This document shows, in pieces, positions 30,192 through 38,613 of a stretch of DNA of 64,000 nt. Position numbers and translations under genes: made by a program. The stretch's first letter is position 1, and every line of letters begins with the position of its first letter. This stretch comes from Salibacteraceae bacterium. GTDB taxonomy: Bacteria; Bacteroidota; Bacteroidia; Flavobacteriales_G; Salibacteraceae. The notes under the pieces are model-generated. The model searched no databases, was not told the origin of the DNA, and saw only the letters and a list, made by a program, of their open reading frames with translations. The stretch covers positions 1 to 64,000 of the forward strand of contig JAGYJZ010000012.1 in NCBI GenBank assembly GCA_018401875.1, in the 5' to 3' direction.

Positions 30192-32480
30192 CTAATTTTT
30201 CGTTTTAGGATCAACTGTTAGGCGTATTCCCAAAAACACTTCACGCCCGTGCAAAGGCGCATAGGCGTAGGATGTATCGAAAAACGGACTAAAGCCTGGA
30301 TTCGTACCTGGATCATTAATCCCTACCAATGGCGAATATGATTGTATGAAATCAAATAAATTTTGCACTCCACCATAGCATTCAAAACGCTTCATTTTTC
30401 GAAACTGCTTGGTCAATTGTATATTTTGAATGATGAACGGTGCAGAGACCGTAGGTCTTGACTCGCTCAATAGTTCACCCGCCTGATTCAATTCAAACAC
30501 TTCAGGCAAACTCATCGGACCCGCAGCGTTTGCTGTGTAAGATAGGTCAAGGCGAGCCTTTTTAAAGCGGTAGTTAAGGCTAAACATCCCACTCCACAGC
30601 GGAGCGTATTGAAGCGGTGTAAGCTCAAACGCGCCACTTTCATCAACGGTCTGAAGTTCAGACTTATTCACATTGATGCCGATGTTGTAAGCCAATGGAA
30701 TGCTGAACTGTTGACTGAATGACAACGCAACACCATAACTCTGCGCCCAATCGGGGGAATTGGAATAAATTATTTTTCCGGGCGTGTCGTAGTTGGGGGT
30801 GATTTTATTATTGAAACGCGTGTAATACACATCCACATCAAAGCTTCCCGAAGTGCCGAACCATGCGTGTGTATGATTAAAATTAGAAGATACGTTCCAA
30901 GAGCGCTCTGGATTCAATTCTTCTACAATTTCAACTTGACGCTGCCCCGTAATGAATGCGTGATCTTCGGTGAACAAGTTCACAATTTTAAATCCCGTTC
31001 CTGCACTCATTCTGAGGTCGGTCCATTGGTTGAGCTTGTATTTTGCCCCCACACGAGGCGAAGGAATAAATCCGTGACGGTGGTAATGGTCAAGTCTAAT
31101 TCCACCCAAGATCACAAGCCGATCATTTAAATCGAGTTCGTCCTCAGCAAATATACCCGGTATGTATTGAAGCGCCTCGCCATTTCCTGAGCCAGGGTCA
31201 GTAGCCACTGTATTATCGTCATAAAATTCAACTCTGTTGGTCAAGCCGATATTCAAAGCGTGCTTCTTCTTCTTGAACTGCCAGATAAAATTAGAAAATG
31301 CTATTCCTTGCTTGGCGGTGTAGCGATCAGCCCCGTAATAACTATCTTGATCGTGCCAACTCAGCGAATAATCGATGCGCAAGTTTGTCTCAGTGGGCAA
31401 TTCATAGGTTCCAAAAACTTCTGCGCGCAGCGTATAAATGCTTTCACCATACACCGCATCACTTCCCCTCAGCTGCTGGTATGCTCGATCTTTAAAAAAA
31501 TCTTCGACTCCATTTCTGCGGTCTTCATAATAGAGTTTAGAAGCTATCGTGAACTTGCGGTAATCCTTGCGTTTCAAGGTCCATTTAGAGAACAAACTCA
31601 CGCGATCCATTCCAGCAATGTCACCAAAGTTGTCTCCATTGTCATCGATAAAATTATTCATATGAGCGATGTTAAAACCGGTAAGTGCGCGCCAACTGCC
31701 CAATTGATTGCTAAAGGAAGCATTTCCAAACATTTCACCGTGCGAGCTTCCCATCACATCAAACGAAGCCAACGGTTCAAACTCCGGATCTTTCGTGATG
31801 ATATTTAACACACCCGCAATGGCTTCGGAGCCATAAAGCGTTGAACTTGGGCCTTTCACCACCTCAATGCGCTCGATCATCTGAATTGGTATGCCATTCA
31901 ACCCGTAAACTGCAGCAAGGCTGCCGTAAATAGGGCTTCCATCCATCAAAACTGCTGAGTAATTCCCTGGCAAACCATTGATGCTGATACTGTTGGTCAT
32001 ACACACTCCGCACGCAACAACTTCCTGAACCCCATTGATTAACTTTAGGCCTTGCATCAAATTGGTGACAGGAATATTACCGAGCATGCGATCAGAGCTA
32101 ATCACCTCCACCTTGATTGGAGAAGCTTTTACAAAGGTCTCTTTCATGGTGCCGGTAACCACTATTTCATTCAAACCGAGCATATCATCTTCAAGAATAA
32201 TTTCACCCAACGAAGTGCTAAGTTTGGCTGGATTGATGGAGATTATCTTGCTTTGATACCCAAGACTGGATACGCGCAAATTCTTTGCGTTTGACGGAAT
32301 TGAGTCGAGGATGAATGCTCCAAATTCGTTTGCCATTGTACCTATTTGACTTACTTCGATGGCCACCTGAACAAACGGTATTGCTTCGCCATCGTCATTC
32401 ACTGCGCGTCCACTCACTTGTGAAACGCAAACCTGTATATGAAATACGAAGATGAAACCGATAGAAAAAAAGAATTTCAT
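30192..32480 (-). CDS. TonB-dependent receptor of a DtxR-linked metal uptake locus
   Basis: 762 residues. Signal peptide ~1-21; carboxypeptidase-regulatory-like domain ~22-98; plug ~105-235 with 'ISINGLPGNYSAVLMDGSPIYGSL' and 'VVKGPSSTLYGSEAIAGVLNIITK'; 22-strand barrel to the end (last strand 'EVFLGIRLTVDP'). The plug carries Cys157 and Cys160 (ACGVC) just before the conserved segment. The gene is divergent from a DtxR/MntR regulator and a ZIP transporter, with a palindromic operator between, so it likely imports Mn, Fe, Zn or a chelate under that regulator. It is paralogous to the receptor at 7520-9745. Confidence 0.9.
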   Translation of the reverse strand: MKFFFSIGFIFVFHIQVCVSQVSGRAVNDDGEAIPFVQVAIEVSQIGTMANEFGAFILDSIPSNAKNLRVSSLGYQSKIISINPAKLSTSLGEIILEDDMLGLNEIVVTGTMKETFVKASPIKVEVISSDRMLGNIPVTNLMQGLKLINGVQEVVACGVCMTNSISINGLPGNYSAVLMDGSPIYGSLAAVYGLNGIPIQMIERIEVVKGPSSTLYGSEAIAGVLNIITKDPEFEPLASFDVMGSSHGEMFGNASFSNQLGSWRALTGFNIAHMNNFIDDNGDNFGDIAGMDRVSLFSKWTLKRKDYRKFTIASKLYYEDRRNGVEDFFKDRAYQQLRGSDAVYGESIYTLRAEVFGTYELPTETNLRIDYSLSWHDQDSYYGADRYTAKQGIAFSNFIWQFKKKKHALNIGLTNRVEFYDDNTVATDPGSGNGEALQYIPGIFAEDELDLNDRLVILGGIRLDHYHRHGFIPSPRVGAKYKLNQWTDLRMSAGTGFKIVNLFTEDHAFITGQRQVEIVEELNPERSWNVSSNFNHTHAWFGTSGSFDVDVYYTRFNNKITPNYDTPGKIIYSNSPDWAQSYGVALSFSQQFSIPLAYNIGINVNKSELQTVDESGAFELTPLQYAPLWSGMFSLNYRFKKARLDLSYTANAAGPMSLPEVFELNQAGELLSESRPTVSAPFIIQNIQLTKQFRKMKRFECYGGVQNLFDFIQSYSPLVGINDPGTNPGFSPFFDTSYAYAPLHGREVFLGIRLTVDPKTKN

Positions 32481-32484
32481 GACG

Positions 32485-32492
32485 CAAATCTA
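32485..32492 (-). promoter_or_regulatory. -7 promoter element (TAGATTTG) of the TonB receptor gene
   Basis: Exact TAnnTTTG on the minus strand, ending 4 bases before the ATG at 32480. The palindrome at 32501 starts 8 bases upstream of it. Confidence 0.55.
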
Positions 32493-32500
32493 AAAGTATT

Positions 32501-32516
32501 TTTAGACTAGTCTAAA
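32501..32516. promoter_or_regulatory. Probable DtxR/MntR-family operator (16-bp perfect palindrome)
   Basis: TTTAGACTAGTCTAAA is a perfect palindrome with the TTTAG-N6-CTAAA arrangement typical of DtxR/IdeR/MntR boxes. It lies between the divergent receptor and regulator genes and covers the -33 region of the receptor promoter. Confidence 0.75.
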
Positions 32517-32546
32517 TTTAATTTTATAACAATAAAATAATCAATT

Positions 32547-32554
32547 TATATTTG
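32547..32554 (+). promoter_or_regulatory. -7 promoter element (TATATTTG) of the DtxR-type regulator gene
   Basis: Exact TAnnTTTG, ending 7 bases before the ATG at 32562; the operator lies 30 bases upstream. Confidence 0.55.
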
Positions 32555-32561
32555 CCGAAGT

Positions 32562-33221
32562 ATGGCATCATTTACCGTAGAAAACTACCTGAAGGCAATA
32601 TACCAGCTCAACAGAAACAACGAGGCTGGTGTTTCAACCAATGCCTTGGCCGAACATTTGGGCACCAAGGCCGCGACCGTTACCGAAATGCTGAAGAAGC
32701 TAAACGACCAAAAGCTGGTGCACTATAAAAAATATCAGGCCACTTCATTGACAGAAACAGGCAAACAAATTGCGCTGAACATCATTAGAAAGCATCGAAT
32801 GTGGGAGGTGTTTCTCGTTGAAAAGCTCGACTTTAAGTGGGACGAGGTGCACGATATGGCCGAAGAGCTCGAGCACATCGAGTCGAATGAATTAATTGAC
32901 CGACTCGAGCAATTTTTAGACAATCCAAAATTTGATCCACACGGTGATCCGATTCCAAATAAGCACGGTGAAGTAGAGAGAAGGGATCAGATTCTACTTA
33001 CGGAACTTGAAGTTGGTCAGAAAGGATATGTGACAGGTGTAAAAGACAGCTCCAAAGAATTCCTGCAATACCTCGATACACAGAACATCGAATTGGGTCA
33101 TGAGATAGAAGTGAAAGAAATTTTTGAGTACGACAAGTCGCGTGTGCTCGTGGTTGACGGAATTGAAACCACATTTAGCCAACAAGTTTGTAAAAACCTA
33201 TACATCAATATTAGATCATAA
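32562..33221 (+). CDS. DtxR/MntR-family metal-dependent transcriptional repressor
   Basis: 219 residues. N-terminal winged helix ('TVENYLKAIYQLNRNNEAGVSTNALAEHLG', 'AATVTEMLKKLNDQKLVHYKKYQATSLTETGKQIALNIIRKHRMWEVFLVEKL'), metal-binding/dimerisation domain ('DEVHDMAEELEHIESNELIDRLEQFL ... FDPHGDPIP', with the HxxxEELEH pattern and DPHG), and a C-terminal FeoA/SH3-like domain (~150-219). These proteins bind Mn(II) or Fe(II) and then DNA. The stop codon overlaps the ZIP start (TAATG), so both are translated together. Confidence 0.94.
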   Translation: MASFTVENYLKAIYQLNRNNEAGVSTNALAEHLGTKAATVTEMLKKLNDQKLVHYKKYQATSLTETGKQIALNIIRKHRMWEVFLVEKLDFKWDEVHDMAEELEHIESNELIDRLEQFLDNPKFDPHGDPIPNKHGEVERRDQILLTELEVGQKGYVTGVKDSSKEFLQYLDTQNIELGHEIEVKEIFEYDKSRVLVVDGIETTFSQQVCKNLYINIRS

Positions 33222-34042
33222 TGGAAGCACTTCTCGAATTCATGAGTAGTCTTGACCCCGTTTTGGCGGCCTTTATCGCCACGATTTTCACGTGGCTGAT
33301 GACAGCAGCTGGTGCCTCTTTGGTGTTTTTGTTTAAAGAAATGAAGCGCGCGTGGCTCGATGGCATGCTCGGGTTCACGGGCGGTGTGATGATCGCTGCC
33401 AGCTTTTGGTCGTTGTTGGCGCCTTCCATCGAAATGGCCGAAAACCAAGGCCAAATCGCATGGGTTCCAGCAGCCGTTGGATTTGCAGCAGGAGCATTGT
33501 TCTTGTTTGCACTCGATCGACTGATGCCACACTTGCACATCAACTTTAAACGCGAAGAAGCTGAAGGTCCGGAGACCAACTTGCACAAAACCACGCTGCT
33601 GGTGTTGGCTATTACGCTGCACAACATTCCTGAAGGTTTGGCGGTAGGCGTTTTATTTGGCGGTGTAGCTGCAGGAATTGACGGTGCGAGTATCGGAGCC
33701 GCTGTGGCACTGGCCATTGGAATTGGAATTCAAAACTTTCCAGAAGGGTTAGCCGTGTCTATGCCATTGAGAAGGCAAGGTGTTTCTCGTGGTCGCTCGT
33801 TTTGGTACGGCCAGTTAAGTGCCATTGTTGAACCTGTAGCTGGAGTAGTAGGCGCAGCAGCAGTGTTATTTTTTGAGCCCATCTTGCCTTATGCGCTGGC
33901 CTTTGCAGCTGGAGCGATGATTTACGTTGTAATCGAAGAAGTGGTGCCTGAAACTCAACTCGATAAGTACACCGACATCTCAACGCTAGGATTTATCGGA
34001 GGATTTTTGGTGATGATGATCTTAGACGTTGCGCTGGGTTAA
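33221..34042 (+). CDS. ZIP family divalent metal transporter (GufA/ZupT-like)
   Basis: 273 residues, eight hydrophobic helices. Metal-site motifs in helices 4 and 5: 'ITLHNIPEGLAVGVLFGG' and 'GIGIQNFPEGLAVSMPLRR'. The loop between helices 3 and 4 is short with His ('LMPHLHINFKREEAEG'). ZIP proteins carry Zn, Fe or Mn across the inner membrane into the cytoplasm. The start overlaps the regulator stop codon by one base, which together with the divergent TonB receptor gives a complete outer-plus-inner-membrane import route. Confidence 0.94.
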   Translation: MEALLEFMSSLDPVLAAFIATIFTWLMTAAGASLVFLFKEMKRAWLDGMLGFTGGVMIAASFWSLLAPSIEMAENQGQIAWVPAAVGFAAGALFLFALDRLMPHLHINFKREEAEGPETNLHKTTLLVLAITLHNIPEGLAVGVLFGGVAAGIDGASIGAAVALAIGIGIQNFPEGLAVSMPLRRQGVSRGRSFWYGQLSAIVEPVAGVVGAAAVLFFEPILPYALAFAAGAMIYVVIEEVVPETQLDKYTDISTLGFIGGFLVMMILDVALG

Positions 34043-34044
34043 AG

Positions 34045-34590
34045 CTACTCACCTATTCCGCAGTCTTTTGGGTCTTCACCAAACGGCACAAACACCATGG
34101 CTGCTGAATTCAAGCAATAACGCAATCCTGTTGGTGGCGGACCATCGTTAAAAACGTGTCCTAAATGACTTCCACTTTTGCTATCTAGAATTTCAATTCG
34201 ACTCATCCCGTGCGCCTTGTCTTCGCGGTAGATGATGGCATCTTTATCAATTGGTTCGAAAAATGAAGGCCAACCGCAGCCAGAGTCGAACTTAGCATCA
34301 GATAAAAATAGCGGCTGACCTGAGGCCAAACTGTAGTATGTTCCCGCTTCCTTTGAATTCCAATATTTTCCGCTGTAGGCGCGCTCAGTGCCTTGCTGAC
34401 GAAGGATGTAATACGATTCCTCGGGTAATTTTTCCTTCCATTCTTGGTCACTCAATTCCATTTCTAATGGCACCTTCTCTCCAGAATTGTAAATTTTTTC
34501 AATCAGCTCGTTTCCCTTCATTTGTTCTTTGCTTTGGCCACATGCAATCAATGATATGGCGAGTAATGCTATGCTAAAAAGTGATTTCAT
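34045..34590 (-). CDS. msrB: Peptide-methionine (R)-S-oxide reductase, lipoprotein form
   Basis: 181 residues from the ATG at 34590. Lipobox 'LIACG' (Cys about 14). MsrB core: 'ERAYSGKYWNSKEAGTYY', 'FDSGCGWPSFFEPI', 'DSKSGSHLGHVFNDGP', 'RYCLNSAAM', with the catalytic Cys in RYCLNS and a resolving Cys in SGCGWP. The two CxxC zinc motifs of many MsrB are absent. It repairs oxidised methionine in envelope proteins. It ends 3 bases from the convergent ZIP gene and is the last gene of the dapA operon. Confidence 0.95.
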   Translation of the reverse strand: MKSLFSIALLAISLIACGQSKEQMKGNELIEKIYNSGEKVPLEMELSDQEWKEKLPEESYYILRQQGTERAYSGKYWNSKEAGTYYSLASGQPLFLSDAKFDSGCGWPSFFEPIDKDAIIYREDKAHGMSRIEILDSKSGSHLGHVFNDGPPPTGLRYCLNSAAMVFVPFGEDPKDCGIGE

Positions 34591-34629
34591 TTTTTTTGTA
34601 ATAACCGTTTGATGCAACGAATTGTTTAA

Positions 34630-35259
34630 TCAATTCAGTATCCTCTGAAGATCACTTCCTTTAATCCTTACGACATTTTCTGGCAGCATGAAGTAGGTTT
34701 GATCGATCGGTTCATGCTTTATTTCCCGCGCAAAAAGGGTCATTGAAATTCCATTCTTAACAATCGAATATTCTAACGGCAAATATTTTAACCCACTGAG
34801 GTCTGCCTGCAGGTGATTTTGGAATTTCGCATCAACCCAAGCATCCACATGCTGACCATCGGCCGATTGTAAAAACATTTTTTGGCCTTGAACTCCCGCA
34901 AGTTCTTTCCGCTCTTCCATCTCAACCACACGGTATTTAATCGACTTATTTTCAATTGGTTCAACCATCAGTACGTTACGATCCATGAAATGAAATATCT
35001 GGTAAATCGAATCTATGCTTGATCGATGAATTTGAAGCAATTCTCCGGCAAGCGCGCTTTGCTGAATTATTCTCACGTTATGTCCTTTAATGATCATCAC
35101 CACTTGTTGCGGTAAAGATTGCTCTACGCTTTCCATACCATCTGGAAATGAATTATAAGTAACGTCATAAATGATGCGGCCTTCAAATGCTTTTTGTGCT
35201 GAAGATGTTAAACTCCATAAGCCAAGTGCAATCGATATAACGACAACCTTAGTCAACAA
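34630..35259 (-). CDS. Secreted GLPGLI/DUF4412-like protein
   Basis: 209 residues. N-terminal signal peptide ('VVVISIALGLWSLTSSAQ'); then 'FEGRIIYDVTY', 'VVMIIKGHNVRII', 'IYQIFHFMDRNVLMVEP' and 'LPLEYSIVKNGISMTLFAREI', a beta-rich pattern like DUF4412 or GLPGLI family periplasmic proteins. No ATG is available near the start; TTG at 35259 (or the next TTG) is used, overlapping the dapA stop by 11 bases. Function unknown. Confidence 0.7.
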   Translation of the reverse strand: MLTKVVVISIALGLWSLTSSAQKAFEGRIIYDVTYNSFPDGMESVEQSLPQQVVMIIKGHNVRIIQQSALAGELLQIHRSSIDSIYQIFHFMDRNVLMVEPIENKSIKYRVVEMEERKELAGVQGQKMFLQSADGQHVDAWVDAKFQNHLQADLSGLKYLPLEYSIVKNGISMTLFAREIKHEPIDQTYFMLPENVVRIKGSDLQRILN

Positions 35260-36139
35260 CCGTGTTCTTTATCTGATCGATGGAGTCGCTCAATTTCTGG
35301 TATAATGGTTTACTCACTGGCGCCAATGGCAGTCTCACATGCTGCTCCATGATTCCTAAGATTTCGAGGGCTGCTTTCACTCCACCTGGATTTCCTTCTT
35401 CAAACAACATGTAAATAAAATCGACCAGCAAGTAATGATATGCTCGCGCTTTGTTGTAATCTCCGATAAAGCACGCTTTTGAGATGGCTGAAAATTCCTT
35501 TGGAAAAACATTGGCCACGACAGAAATAATACCATCGCCCCCCAATGACATGTGCGGAACCACGAGCGGGTCGTCACCACTTAAGACCAAAAATTTAGAC
35601 GGTTTGCGTTTGATGATTGCGCCTACTTGATCGAGGTTTCCAGAAGCCTCTTTCATGGCAATGATATTGGGATGTTCTGCCAATTCGAGGGTTGTTGACG
35701 ACAGCATATTCGAAGCTGTTCTGCCAGGAACGTTATACAGAATGATCGGTAAAGGACTGGCATCGGCCAGTGCCTCGTAATGTGCGATGATTCCGTTTTG
35801 TGTAGGCTTATTGTAATATGGACTGGCTGAAAGAATGGCATCCACTCCTTTCAGGTCAATATTTTCAAACCCTTCAATCAAGGCCCGTGTATTGTTGCCA
35901 CCATGACCAAAAACGATTGGTAACCGACCTTCGTTCACATCGATCACACAGTCGAGCACTTCTTGTTTTTCGCTTTGTGTAAGAGTTGCCGATTCTCCCG
36001 TTGTGCCTTGCACCACGAGGTAGTCAACACCGCCTTCAACTAAATGATTGGTGAGTTTTTCGAAGGCTGGAAAATCAACCTCACCGGTTGCTTTAAATGG
36101 AGTGACCATCGCCACACCTGTTCCTCTAAAATCTGTCAT
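35249..36139 (-). CDS. dapA: 4-hydroxy-tetrahydrodipicolinate synthase
   Basis: 296 residues, normal length. Key parts: 'GVAMVTPFKATGEVDF', 'VQGTTGESATLT' (active-site Thr pair), 'IILYNVPGRTAS' (Tyr), and the Schiff-base Lys in 'IIAMKEASGNLDQ'. It condenses pyruvate with aspartate semialdehyde on the lysine/diaminopimelate path. The start overlaps the upstream DUF6913-like gene by 4 bases (ATGA). Confidence 0.97.
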   Translation of the reverse strand: MTDFRGTGVAMVTPFKATGEVDFPAFEKLTNHLVEGGVDYLVVQGTTGESATLTQSEKQEVLDCVIDVNEGRLPIVFGHGGNNTRALIEGFENIDLKGVDAILSASPYYNKPTQNGIIAHYEALADASPLPIILYNVPGRTASNMLSSTTLELAEHPNIIAMKEASGNLDQVGAIIKRKPSKFLVLSGDDPLVVPHMSLGGDGIISVVANVFPKEFSAISKACFIGDYNKARAYHYLLVDFIYMLFEEGNPGGVKAALEILGIMEQHVRLPLAPVSKPLYQKLSDSIDQIKNTVVD

Positions 36140-36678
36140 GCTGCTTTTGTTTTGTTAAAATTGAAAATGTACTGATCGATATGGTGAATTAGTTTTTGAA
36201 TGTCTTTTTCATCCTTCAGGTCGATCATAAAATCGAGCAGGTATGTTCGCTCTTCGCTGTGCGACCCCGCCTTCCATTTGGCATTGAGTTTTGATACTAA
36301 CACATCGCAAGCCATCGTTTTCCCCAACGACAGGTCAATCAGCACTTCGTAGTCCTTGCGCAAGGCTTTGGTCAACTCAGAATTAATGATTTTTCCGAAA
36401 GGATTGAAACTAGATTTGGTATAATGCACGGCATTTTCCTTTGAAGTGTATGCCTCAAGTGATTTCTTAGTTGGGAAATACACGTAGAAATCAACCACTT
36501 TTATCCCTCTTTCTCTGAGTTCACGCACATAATTGAGTACGTGCTTAAACGAATCTCCGTCATCGTAATTTGCAACAACGGCAACGTTCATGATTAAATT
36601 TCCGTGCACCAAGCACGAGCTGCGATCGCTTTCTTTACTTTTCTTTCGAAGCAGGTATTTTACAATGGGTTTAATCAC
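36136..36678 (-). CDS. DUF6913-like protein in the dapA operon
   Basis: 180 residues, soluble. Begins 'MIKPIVKYLLRKKSK', then 'NVAVVANYDDGDSFKHVLNYVRELRERGIKVVDFYVYF', 'FNPFGKIINSELTKALRKDYEVLIDLSLG', and C-terminal 'LLDFMIDLKDEKDIQKLIHHIDQYIF'. Flavobacterial relatives sit directly upstream of dapA, as here. The alpha/beta pattern suggests a Rossmann-type fold; no function is known. The DUF number is from memory. Confidence 0.75.
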   Translation of the reverse strand: MIKPIVKYLLRKKSKESDRSSCLVHGNLIMNVAVVANYDDGDSFKHVLNYVRELRERGIKVVDFYVYFPTKKSLEAYTSKENAVHYTKSSFNPFGKIINSELTKALRKDYEVLIDLSLGKTMACDVLVSKLNAKWKAGSHSEERTYLLDFMIDLKDEKDIQKLIHHIDQYIFNFNKTKAA

Positions 36679-36692
36679 AGATTCAAAAGTAA

Positions 36693-37586
36693 TTATCGAA
36701 TGTTCTGAGGCTCGGGTGGGTCGTTATAAATTCTGTCTTTGGTGCCTGCCTTTAACTCCACATTTTCGACAAACACCCACTTTCTTTTCCTCCACTCAAA
36801 TGCGTCAAACTCCAATACTGGAATATAAAATTCGTACAGGCCTTCGAGGTCAGGCTGCATCGGAACGAGGTGGTTGAAAACAATGCGTTTGCGTTTCGCA
36901 TCGTAGTTCATCGAAACGCTGGCATCAGCCTTATACTCGATGATGAAACGCTTAATTTTAGACTCGTATGGGTAGTCGAAAATGTCATCGCCAAATTTCA
37001 GTCCTCGTTTCGTGATGGTCATCACATCGATTACTTTCAGGGATGAGTATTGGTCTTTTCCGTCCCAACCGAGCAACATGTAGGCTCTTTTGCGCTTCTT
37101 GCGACCTGATGCCTTTGACGGTATGATCTTATAATACAGCGCACCGTACCAATCTTTCTCACTGAAAATTTTACGGTACTCGCCTTCCAAGTCTCGGTAG
37201 CCGCGCTTTAACTCAATCACCTTGTTGATGTTTTCCTTCTTATCGAAATATTGAACGAAGCAGTAATATCGATTTGTTTGGTCGTCAAAAGGTAAGTTCC
37301 AATTGACCATCCTAAAGTAGCCATCACCACTGCGCATGTCGCCAATCATAGGAATGGTATCGAAATCTGTAATAAAACTATTAGGGTGGTTCAGTGCATC
37401 GCGCATGAACATCAAGAATTCAGCGTTCGCTTGAATTCGATCCTTATCATTTTCAGCATCGAGAACCTTTTGTCGCAGTTCGACCAATTGTTTCAACTTG
37501 GCCTTCATGCTCATTTCTTGGCCATCTTCAGCGCTAAGGAAAAAGCTGGAAAACAATAAACAGCAGAGTAAAATTCGAGTAATCAT
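36693..37586 (-). CDS. Secreted protein of unknown function
   Basis: 297 residues. Signal peptide ~1-19 ('MITRILLCCLLFSSFFLS'). The mature part is beta-rich with basic segments ('KASGRKKRKRAYMLLGWDGKDQYSSLKVIDV', 'FVQYFDKKENINKVIELKRGYRD', 'LEGLYEFYIPVLEFDAFEWRKRKWVFVENVEL'). Homologues in Flavobacteriales are annotated only as hypothetical. It ends 14 bases before the DUF6913-like gene and is probably the first gene of the dapA operon. Confidence 0.75.
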   Translation of the reverse strand: MITRILLCCLLFSSFFLSAEDGQEMSMKAKLKQLVELRQKVLDAENDKDRIQANAEFLMFMRDALNHPNSFITDFDTIPMIGDMRSGDGYFRMVNWNLPFDDQTNRYYCFVQYFDKKENINKVIELKRGYRDLEGEYRKIFSEKDWYGALYYKIIPSKASGRKKRKRAYMLLGWDGKDQYSSLKVIDVMTITKRGLKFGDDIFDYPYESKIKRFIIEYKADASVSMNYDAKRKRIVFNHLVPMQPDLEGLYEFYIPVLEFDAFEWRKRKWVFVENVELKAGTKDRIYNDPPEPQNIR

Positions 37587-37647
37587 CGATACGAAGATTG
37601 ATGGATTATTCGCTCAAAAAACGGGGATATCAGAAAGTAATTGACGT

Positions 37648-37995
37648 TTAGAGGTGGAGAAACTCTTTCTTGCTCAATAATTGCTCTTCTGACTCACGAA
37701 AATCCGGGTCATCAATGCAGCAATCAACCGGGCAAACAGCTGCGCACTGCGGCTCATCATGGAAGCCAACACACTCAGTGCATTTATCAGTAACGATATA
37801 ATAAACGTCCATCGACTTTGGCTCGTTTTCATCATCAGCTTCTGCTTCTGTTCCATTCCTACCTGCAACGTGACCTGTCAAGCCTGTTCCGTCAGAGAAC
37901 CTCCACTCCATTCCGCCTTCGTAAATAGCATTATTAGGACATTCTGGCTCACAAGCTCCGCAGTTGATGCATTCGTCAGTAATCATTATCGCCAT
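37648..37995 (-). CDS. 2[4Fe-4S] ferredoxin, dicluster-binding protein
   Basis: 115 residues. First cluster motif '[12 protein letters not shown]' near the N-terminus, second '[22 protein letters not shown]'. A ~45-residue acidic insert separates the two ('[19 protein letters not shown]'), as in the YfhL-like ferredoxins. It is an electron carrier; the partner is unknown. It has its own promoter and stands divergent from the hemoglobin gene. Confidence 0.95.
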   Translation of the reverse strand: MAIMITDECINCGACEPECPNNAIYEGGMEWRFSDGTGLTGHVAGRNGTEAEADDENEPKSMDVYYIVTDKCTECVGFHDEPQCAAVCPVDCCIDDPDFRESEEQLLSKKEFLHL

Positions 37996-38023
37996 GACCG
38001 CAATTCGTTTTTTGATTCGATGG

Positions 38024-38031
38024 CAAATGTA
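38024..38031 (-). promoter_or_regulatory. -7 promoter element (TACATTTG) of the ferredoxin gene
   Basis: Exact TAnnTTTG on the minus strand, 28 bases before the ATG at 37995. Confidence 0.55.
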
Positions 38032-38090
38032 ACACGATGAAATGTGATATGTTTAAAGATCTTTGTTCGGTTTTAAATAAATAATCGACC

Positions 38091-38459
38091 GTGAGCGACA
38101 TCCAAACCCGAGAAGACATCGAGCTATTGATTCAAGCCTTTTACACAAAGGCAATGAAGGATGAAACAATAGGTCATTTCTTTACTGAAGTGGTGCATTT
38201 AGATTTGGAGGAGCACTTGCCCACGATGTATGACTTTTGGGAAATGGTATTGTTTGACTCGAACGGCTACAAAGGAAACCCCATGAAAGTGCATCAGACG
38301 CTTTCCGCGAAAAGCCCACTTAAAAAAATGCATTTCCAAACGTGGATTCGTTTGTTCAACGAAACGGTTGATGCTCATTTTTTGGGTGTTAAGGCCGAGT
38401 ATGCAAAATCGAGGGCGCTATCGATGGCGCATATGATCGAGATAAAAACTCATCAATGA
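38091..38459 (+). CDS. Group III truncated hemoglobin
   Basis: 122 residues with a GTG start at 38091. Truncated-globin pattern: 'DIELLIQAFYTKAMKDETIGHFF', 'LDLEEHLPTMYDFWEMVLF', 'MKVHQTLSAKSPLKKMHFQTWIRLFNETVDAHF' (proximal His in KVHQ, plus the HFxxW helix). Group III members bind haem and handle oxygen or NO in microaerobic bacteria. It is not in an obvious operon. Confidence 0.9.
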   Translation: MSDIQTREDIELLIQAFYTKAMKDETIGHFFTEVVHLDLEEHLPTMYDFWEMVLFDSNGYKGNPMKVHQTLSAKSPLKKMHFQTWIRLFNETVDAHFLGVKAEYAKSRALSMAHMIEIKTHQ

Positions 38460-38613
38460 GCACTGGCCAACCGTTGCGGTCAAAGCCGAATATTAAGTAG
38501 ATATCAAATTTATGGCCTTTCTCGATGAAGTTTTGATTACACTATTGTGAAAGAACACGAGGGCTGATTCTTGCTGTTTGATTGTCGCTTTCTTCGCACA
38601 AAAGGTAATCACC

